10,470 nucleotides of DNA. Source: Candidatus Coatesiibacteriota bacterium (GTDB taxonomy: Bacteria; B130-G9). The translations under genes were made by a program, and so were the position numbers. The DNA lies in assembly GCA_016929465.1 (NCBI GenBank), contig JAFGIT010000344.1:1-10470 (forward strand), given 5' to 3'. Shown one piece after another: positions 1-4,966 of the stretch. The notes under the pieces were generated by a model. It had not been told where the DNA came from. It worked only from the letters and a program-made list of their open reading frames with translations, and ran no database searches. Position 1 is the first letter of the stretch, and the number at the start of each line of letters is the position of its first letter.

Positions 1-405
1 ATCAGCTTGCCGGAGCCCTGGTTCATAGGGGCGGTATTCGGTCTCTTCGTGCTCGGGGCCGCATCTACCAAGGACTTCGCTGATATGGAGGGAGATCGGG
101 CTGGCGGCTGCTTCACCCTGCCGATGGCAATAGGTATCAGACCTGCAGCAATCGTCGTCGCCGTGTCACTCTCGGTACCGTTCGCGATGCTCTTGTTTGG
201 ACTCTGGCGAGGATTGCTTTCCGGCAACCAATGGTTCCTTGGAGGGCTTTCAAGCGTGCTCATTATCTGGGGGCTGTATGCGGGAAGGCTGCTCGTGCGA
301 GATCCGGACGGACTCGCCACGGAGAAGAACCATCCCTCTTGGAAGCACATGTATCTGATCCTGCTCTTTGCACAGATTGGAATGGCGGCGGCATATCTTC
401 TGTAG
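1..405 (+). CDS. UbiA-family prenyltransferase, C-terminal part (5' end outside window)
   Basis: This is the last 134 codons of an integral membrane prenyltransferase, a family that transfers a polyprenyl chain from its diphosphate to an aromatic or other acceptor. The open frame runs through base 1, so the gene starts upstream, and the TTG at base 7 need not be the real start. The key evidence is a D-x-x-D-x-x-x-D motif (fragment residues D25, D28, D32, in K-D-F-A-D-M-E-G-D-R). It matches the second Asp-rich motif that binds Mg-diphosphate in UbiA proteins, and T-L-P-x-x-x-G follows as in many members. Hydrophobic helices follow at about fragment residues 45-65, 78-95 and 115-133. The end, with N-H-P-S-W-K-H-M-Y, looks like a family variant. 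The acceptor cannot be told: quinone, heme and polyprenyl-phosphoribose pathways all use this fold. A GT2 gene follows after 25 bases, so a lipid-carrier role is possible but unproven. Confidence 0.85.
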   Translation: MSLPEPWFIGAVFGLFVLGAASTKDFADMEGDRAGGCFTLPMAIGIRPAAIVVAVSLSVPFAMLLFGLWRGLLSGNQWFLGGLSSVLIIWGLYAGRLLVRDPDGLATEKNHPSWKHMYLILLFAQIGMAAAYLL

Positions 406-413
406 CGAATTCT

Positions 414-420
414 GGGAGGG
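414..420 (+). promoter_or_regulatory. Shine-Dalgarno for the GT2 gene
   Basis: GGGAGGG ends 10 bases before the ATG at 431. It is a strong purine-rich ribosome binding site that supports this start over later in-frame codons. Confidence 0.7.
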
Positions 421-430
421 CAAAGGTTAG

Positions 431-1159
431 ATGGGTGTTGGAAGGTGCGCCGTGCTTGTTGCGGCCTACAACGCGGCTGAAACTCTGGGCCCCCTCCTAG
501 AGGATGTTCGACGGCACTTCACTGGCGACCTGATTCTGGTCGATGACGGTTCGACGGATGCGACCGGCGATATTGGCGGGAATCTTGCCAACGTCGTGTT
601 AAGTCACGACACCAACCGCGGAAAGGGCGCGGCCCTGATCACTGGATTCACTCACTTAATCGGAGAAGGCTATCAGGCCGTCGTGACGCTGGACGCGGAT
701 GGTCAACACCTGCCCGAGTTCATCCCACGGTTCATCGAAATGTTCGAAAGGACCGGCTGTGACCTCGTGCTGGGCCGACGGGAATTCTCTATTCGCACGA
801 CGCCCTTCCTCCGCTATTTTGGCAATGTGCTCTCGAGCTTCTGGATATCCATTATCTCCGGCGTCAAGGTAAAGGACAGCCAGTGCGGATTCAGGCTCTA
901 TCGATTGGAGGCTATCCAGACGCAAAAACTTGCGACTTCCGGATTTGACACCGAGACTGAGTTGCTGTTTCAGATTCGGCAGGATGGCGGGAGGATAGAG
1001 CAGGTTGATATCCCGCTAATATACAAGGCTGGCGGCAAGAGCAATTTCAAGCGGATATGGGACACGCTCGCGGTAACACGTGTCATCGTAAGGCATCTTC
1101 TCAATTGGAGACGCTGCAGGTCTGGGCGCGGAAATCGCGCTGGCAGGTCATTAAACTGA
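431..1159 (+). CDS. Family 2 glycosyltransferase, polyprenyl-phosphate sugar synthase type
   Basis: This 242-residue GT-A enzyme probably transfers a sugar from a nucleotide sugar to a polyprenyl phosphate at the cytoplasmic face of the membrane. The N-terminus has the family's nucleotide-binding strand and loop (V-L-V-A-A-Y-N, residues 8-14), then V-D-D-G-S-T-D (37-43), N-R-G-K-G (62-66) and the metal-binding L-D-A-D-G-Q-H (87-93). The later D-S-Q-C-G-F-R and G-F-D-T-E-T-E-L-L segments are typical of DPM1-like members. There are no C-terminal membrane helices, and the protein ends in a basic tail (R-R-C-R-S-G-R), so it is probably peripheral. The ATG follows a good GGGAGGG site. The next gene is a GT-C-like membrane enzyme in the same frame 21 bases on, the usual partner for a lipid-linked sugar donor. 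The sugar (mannose, glucose or another) cannot be read from the sequence. Confidence 0.9.
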   Translation: MGVGRCAVLVAAYNAAETLGPLLEDVRRHFTGDLILVDDGSTDATGDIGGNLANVVLSHDTNRGKGAALITGFTHLIGEGYQAVVTLDADGQHLPEFIPRFIEMFERTGCDLVLGRREFSIRTTPFLRYFGNVLSSFWISIISGVKVKDSQCGFRLYRLEAIQTQKLATSGFDTETELLFQIRQDGGRIEQVDIPLIYKAGGKSNFKRIWDTLAVTRVIVRHLLNWRRCRSGRGNRAGRSLN

Positions 1160-1180
1160 ATCTCGACGCAATGGATTGCT

Positions 1181-3079
1181 ATGGCAATTAAGACGCGACT
1201 GGCTTTATTATTGCGTGCCGTCGCCTATTCGATAGGCATTATCGAGCTGATCTCGCTTATGAGAGGCGTCGAGTTCGTCTGGCTTCCTGGCCCCAGCGAG
1301 CAGATCCTGACCCGGGCCTTATTCCCGCTGAGTTTTTTGCTGATAACTACTCTCTACGTGGTCGCGACGCGCCTGCGGATATTCGGCCGAGGTGGATTCT
1401 CGATGTGGTTCGATACGCTGAGCTACGGGATTCTCGTTCTTCTCTCTCCCGGCATCGCGAACATCAAGGCGTGGGAGACCTTCTCCGCTGAAACCAGCAT
1501 CGCGTTTGTTGCTCTGATTGCTGCGAAGTTGGCAGTGCTCTTCGCTGGAATCTATCGGGGCCTGAACCGGGATTCCGCTAGCGATCATCCGAGGGATACC
1601 ACCCGCGCGCCGAGGGACCGGAGGTTTGGCCGGAGCTTGCTCGCGTGCATCTTCCTGAGCAGCTGGGCATTCCTTTTTCTATTGGGAATTCACGCGGCGA
1701 CCAGGATGTGCGCTCAACCAGATGAGCCTTTCTACCTTCTCATAGCACAGAGCATCATAAAGGATGGGGACCTGGACCTTAATAACAACCTCGAGGCGCG
1801 CGACTACGCGCCCTATTACCATTCGCCACTTCTCCCGCAGCGAGATGTGAATAGAACCGGGCGCTATATCTCGAGGCACGGAGTGCTCTTCTCCCTGCTG
1901 CTCGCGCCGTTCTACCTGGTCTTGGGGCGGGTCGGAGCCATGACTCTCTCCTGCCTTGCCTATGCCCTATTCTGCACGCTGGTCTTCTGGCTCTCCCGCC
2001 GAGAGACCAGATCGTCAAAGACGGCCTTCTGGACATGGTTGGTTGCTGTTGTAGCGGTGCCCGGCTCTGTCTATTCGACACAGATCTATCCGGAGTCATT
2101 GGCCTGCCTTCTGTTAATGGTCCTGTTGGTGGTGATGCTCGAGAAGAGGTCTATTGGGCTGACGATTGCCGGAGTGGTGGCAGCGGCCGCCCTGCCTTGG
2201 CTCAAGGCCAGGTATGCCCTTATTATGGTCCCAGTAGTGGTTCTTCTTTTGCCAAAGCTGATCAGGCCGGGGGACTCCGCCAATGTGAAAGCGGAAAGGG
2301 CTCTTCAGGGCTCCTGGTATTACCTTCTGACGGCCAAGATGAGATCACTCAAGGAGCCGGTCGGTCGCATTTCGGCCCGCCTGAGAATCTCGCGAGCAGA
2401 GATTGCGGTCGGTACTGCCGTCCTGGCATCGTGCATTCTTGCGCTTCTTTTCTACCGTGGCGTTACGTTCCGGCTGTTCGGAGGCATGAATATCGACGAT
2501 GTGCTGCGCCTCGAGTGGTCCCGGTGCTGGTATAAGCTATTCGCCCTATTCCTCGATTGGCAGTACGGCCTGCTAATTTACTCGCCGATATTCTTGCTCT
2601 CCATTCTCGGTCTGTTGAGCCTCATCAAAGGAAGACATCCTCTATCTTGCGTTATCGCGTGTGGCTGTATCCCGTATTTGATCGCTCTCTCTTCGCTCGG
2701 GTGGTGGTTTGGCGGAGGCTGCCCTCCTTGCCGGTACCTGGTTTGCCTCCTGCCTTTCTTGCTTCTCAGCCTTTCCTTCTCGTTGGCTTCTCTCAAAGGT
2801 CCGATCGCTCGTTCTTTTTTCATTGTCTCCATCATCTACTCATCTGTGATTTCGCTTTCAATGGCGGCCTTCCCGAGCGATAGATACATGATCCCGGGGG
2901 AGTCGAATAAGGTACTCGACAGGCCCTTTCCGGACAATATCGATTTGACACTGGTGCCATCCTTTATAAGGGAGAATAGCTCGAGCTGCATCCTCGTAGC
3001 GGCTCTCGTGACCCTGATACTACTCTCCTATGGATTCACTCCGGGCAGATCTCGGGATAAGGACATTCATGGACGTTGA
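1181..3079 (+). CDS. Polytopic membrane protein, GT-C-like glycosyltransferase
   Basis: This 632-residue protein is mostly membrane helices. About four hydrophobic segments (residues ~6-28, 42-63, 78-95, 105-125) precede a charged linker (~130-152, rich in Arg and Asp). A further helix (~153-173) then leads into Q-P-D-E-P-F-Y at 179-185. An acidic pair just after a helix, followed by a conserved tract and another helix, is the arrangement of GT-C enzymes such as the PMT/ArnT family, where the Asp/Glu is catalytic and faces the periplasm. About eight more helices follow, with a long basic loop at about 355-405. GT-C enzymes use polyprenyl-phosphate sugars, which fits the GT2 gene just upstream. 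I cannot assign the acceptor (protein, lipid or polysaccharide). The ATG at 1181 has no good Shine-Dalgarno, so expression may depend on coupling to the GT2 gene. The family call rests on architecture and is less certain than the call of a membrane enzyme. Confidence 0.72.
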   Translation: MAIKTRLALLLRAVAYSIGIIELISLMRGVEFVWLPGPSEQILTRALFPLSFLLITTLYVVATRLRIFGRGGFSMWFDTLSYGILVLLSPGIANIKAWETFSAETSIAFVALIAAKLAVLFAGIYRGLNRDSASDHPRDTTRAPRDRRFGRSLLACIFLSSWAFLFLLGIHAATRMCAQPDEPFYLLIAQSIIKDGDLDLNNNLEARDYAPYYHSPLLPQRDVNRTGRYISRHGVLFSLLLAPFYLVLGRVGAMTLSCLAYALFCTLVFWLSRRETRSSKTAFWTWLVAVVAVPGSVYSTQIYPESLACLLLMVLLVVMLEKRSIGLTIAGVVAAAALPWLKARYALIMVPVVVLLLPKLIRPGDSANVKAERALQGSWYYLLTAKMRSLKEPVGRISARLRISRAEIAVGTAVLASCILALLFYRGVTFRLFGGMNIDDVLRLEWSRCWYKLFALFLDWQYGLLIYSPIFLLSILGLLSLIKGRHPLSCVIACGCIPYLIALSSLGWWFGGGCPPCRYLVCLLPFLLLSLSFSLASLKGPIARSFFIVSIIYSSVISLSMAAFPSDRYMIPGESNKVLDRPFPDNIDLTLVPSFIRENSSSCILVAALVTLILLSYGFTPGRSRDKDIHGR

Positions 3080-3098
3080 GCGCGCCCCCTTTTAGTTG

Positions 3099-3127
3099 TT
3101 GACTCGCAGCGCAGTCATATCTATTCT
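3099..3127 (+). promoter_or_regulatory. Candidate sigma70-type promoter for the pilT-recX-alaS run
   Basis: TTGACT at 3099-3104 matches five of six -35 consensus bases. TATTCT at 3122-3127 matches four of six -10 bases, and the spacer is 17 bases. It lies in the only sizeable gap of the window and would give a leader of about 85 bases before the ATG at 3220. It is a motif match only; no transcript start is known. Confidence 0.45.
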
Positions 3128-3205
3128 GAGCAGAAAATTTGGAGAGGAGTCGCGCCTTGATTAGGTGTTGTCTCCCCCTCACTGGAACCTTATGGAACTG
3201 GCGAT

Positions 3206-3211
3206 AGGAGA
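3206..3211 (+). promoter_or_regulatory. Shine-Dalgarno for the pilT/pilU gene
   Basis: AGGAGA ends 8 bases before the ATG at 3220. This near-ideal site fixes the start codon. Confidence 0.75.
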
Positions 3212-3219
3212 CTTTTAGA

Positions 3220-4395
3220 ATGGTCAACATCAATGATTTGCTCGAATTGGCGGTTGCCAGAGGGGCGTCGGACCTTCACATCAAAATAGGCGCACAGCCC
3301 GTCATCAGGGTTGATGGTCATCTAACGACGATGATCGACCAGAAGAGACTGACTCCCGAGGACACGCTTCATCTTGCGTTCAGCATGATGACACCTGGCC
3401 AGAGGGAAAGTTTCCGCAAGCACAAGCAAATAGACCTTGCGCACGCCATTCCGGGGCTCGGTCGTTTCCGTGTCAGCGCCTTCCAGCAGAGAAGCACAGT
3501 AAGTATCGTTTTGAGAGTAGTCCCCACTAAGATTCGCGGCTTCTCTGAGCTTTATTTGCCCCCCGTAATGGAGAAGCTCTCCATGGAAAACAGGGGTATG
3601 ATCATCCTGACCGGAACGACAGGTAGTGGTAAGTCAACGACACTTGCGGCGATGATTGACTACATGAATGTCCATCGGGTCGAGCACATCGTTACGATTG
3701 AGGACCCTATCGAGTTCCTTCACAGGGACAAACGCTGCATCATCAATCAGCGTGAGGTAGGTTCAGACACCGAGACGTTCGCTGGCGCGTTGAAGGTCAC
3801 ACTTCGACAGGACCCCGACATAATACTCGTCGGTGAGATGCGTGACTTCGAGACGGTCGAGCTTGCATTGGCTGCGGCGGAGACAGGCCACCTTGTTCTG
3901 ACGACGCTTCATACACTCGACGCGGTGGAGTCGATCAACCGTGTCGTCGCCTTCTTCCCTCCGCATCAGCAGCAGCAGATCAGGTTGGAGCTCGCAGCAA
4001 TCATCAAGGGCATCGTCTCGCAGCGCCTTATTCCAAGAGCGGATGGCAAAGGACGTATTCCCGCCGTCGAGGTGCTCGTCACGACCGGTCTCGTCCGTGA
4101 CAAGATCATCGACAAGGAAAAGACGATGGAAATCAAGGAAGCCATCGCGGACGGTGTCGTTCAATACGGTATGCAGACATTCGACCAGTGCTTGATCGGG
4201 CTATATAACAGGAAGTTGATCACCCTTGATTCCGCAATGCGCTATTGCTCGAATCCGGATGACTTCATGCTCAAGGTCAAGGGAATTAGCTCCACGAGCG
4301 ACATGTCAAAGGTCGAGGAATCGGAGGAAGTGGGCTCTAGCTTCAACGAAAAGGATGACGCCTTCGACTTCTCGAATGCCTTCTCGGATGAGTAG
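3220..4395 (+). CDS. pilT: Type IV pilus retraction ATPase, PilT/PilU family
   Basis: This 391-residue hexameric ATPase would depolymerise type IV pili at the inner membrane, driving twitching motility or DNA uptake. Residues 1-110 form the usual N-terminal PAS-like region (A-S-D-L-H-I-K near 16-22). The ATPase core has Walker A G-T-T-G-S-G-K-S-T (132-140), the Asp box T-I-E-D-P-I-E-F with catalytic E161, a Walker B region ending V-G-E-M-R-D (204-209, E206), and the His box T-T-L-H-T (228-232). All key residues are present, so it should be active. The stretch around 300-320 (M-E-I-K-E, then G-M-Q-T-F-D-Q) is closer to what I recall of PilU than to the A-I-R-N-L-I-R-E motif of PilT, so pilU is a fair alternative name. 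The last ~40 residues are an acidic, Ser-rich tail beyond the core. No other pilus gene is in the window. It heads a likely operon with recX and alaS. Confidence 0.93.
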   Translation: MVNINDLLELAVARGASDLHIKIGAQPVIRVDGHLTTMIDQKRLTPEDTLHLAFSMMTPGQRESFRKHKQIDLAHAIPGLGRFRVSAFQQRSTVSIVLRVVPTKIRGFSELYLPPVMEKLSMENRGMIILTGTTGSGKSTTLAAMIDYMNVHRVEHIVTIEDPIEFLHRDKRCIINQREVGSDTETFAGALKVTLRQDPDIILVGEMRDFETVELALAAAETGHLVLTTLHTLDAVESINRVVAFFPPHQQQQIRLELAAIIKGIVSQRLIPRADGKGRIPAVEVLVTTGLVRDKIIDKEKTMEIKEAIADGVVQYGMQTFDQCLIGLYNRKLITLDSAMRYCSNPDDFMLKVKGISSTSDMSKVEESEEVGSSFNEKDDAFDFSNAFSDE

Positions 4396-4453
4396 GGAGC
4401 GAATTTTCGCCGAGCAAGCGCTTTGATGGTTGCCCTGACGGTAGCCTGACCTG

Positions 4454-4966
4454 ATGGCAAGCGCTGAGGAGCAGAAGGGACGTCGAGAAGCGTGGCAGAA
4501 GGCCCTCAAGTTTCTTTCTGCAAGAGCGCACTCTGCGGCTGAGCTCAGGCGCAAATTGAGAGCGCATGGCTTCCTCGAGGGGGACATAGACTCCGTCATT
4601 GAAGAGCTCAAGGCCAGAAATTATCTGAACGACCTGGACCTATCGGTGTTCTTCATTCAGGGACTCATTGAGCGGAAACCCTATGGACGCCGTTGGTTCC
4701 TTCACAAGCTGCTGCAAAGAGGCATAGAAAAAGAGATAATAGAGGAGGCCCTCGACAAGGCGTTCGCTGATGTCAGCGAATTAGAATTGGCCTCAAGGGC
4801 GATACAATCGAAGCTGAGTAGCCTCGAGAGAGAAGATATGCGCTCGAAGAGGGTGAAGCTCGCGAGGTTTTTGAGTAATAGAGGCTTTCCAGAGGCTATG
4901 GTCCTCGAGATCACAGACCTGAACCTATCGGACAACTCGGATAGAGACGATGAAAACAGCACATGA
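4454..4966 (+). CDS. recX: RecX, regulator of RecA
   Basis: At 170 residues this is close to the usual size of RecX, a cytoplasmic protein of repeated three-helix units that binds RecA filaments and normally limits their growth. The helical repeats are visible: A-L-K-F-L-S-A-R-A-H-S-A-A-E-L-R-R-K-L (about 17-35), then G-F-x-x-x-x-I-D-S-V-I-E-E-L with N-Y-L-N-D (about 39-60). A second unit has K-P-Y-G-R-R-W-F-L-H-K-L-L-Q-R-G-I and I-I-E-E-A-L. The first of these is the typical RecX signature. An in-frame TAG at 4442 limits upstream extension, so the ATG at 4454 is chosen although it has no clear Shine-Dalgarno. It lies 58 bases after the pilus ATPase gene, and its 3' end overlaps alaS by 17 bases. 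recA itself, the common neighbour, is not in the window. Confidence 0.9.
   Translation: MASAEEQKGRREAWQKALKFLSARAHSAAELRRKLRAHGFLEGDIDSVIEELKARNYLNDLDLSVFFIQGLIERKPYGRRWFLHKLLQRGIEKEIIEEALDKAFADVSELELASRAIQSKLSSLEREDMRSKRVKLARFLSNRGFPEAMVLEITDLNLSDNSDRDDENST
4939..4946 (+). promoter_or_regulatory. Shine-Dalgarno for alaS inside recX
   Basis: GGATAGAG, 3 bases before the ATG at 4950, lies within the recX coding sequence. The 17-base gene overlap suggests translational coupling of alaS to recX. Confidence 0.45.

Larger units (their letters stand above)
3080..3219 (+). other. Intergenic leader upstream of the pilus ATPase gene
   Basis: This 140-base gap is the largest non-coding stretch in the window. 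It holds a sigma70-like promoter candidate and the ribosome binding site of the next gene, annotated separately. A TGGAAC direct repeat (3183-3188 and 3193-3198) lies in its 3' part. I saw no stable stem followed by a T-run, so termination of the upstream transcript here is not supported. Confidence 0.55.

Noticed and set aside
2035-2535. 166-residue open frame on the + strand inside the GT-C gene
   Set aside because: It lies wholly within the GT-C reading frame, has no ribosome site and no recognisable motif, and its composition looks like an out-of-frame translation.
3141-3175. GGAGA...TCTCC inverted repeat in the pilus ATPase leader, as a riboswitch or attenuator
   Set aside because: The stem is only five bases with a loop of about 25, and no T-run follows.
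3183-3211. TGGAAC repeats considered as a sigma54 promoter for the pilus ATPase gene
   Set aside because: The required GG and GC pairs are not 12 bases apart in any register, and the stretch runs into the ribosome site.
4396-4453. GCGAATTTTCGC palindrome between the pilus ATPase gene and recX, as a terminator
   Set aside because: The loop would be two bases, the stem is short, and no T-run follows, so read-through into recX is more likely.
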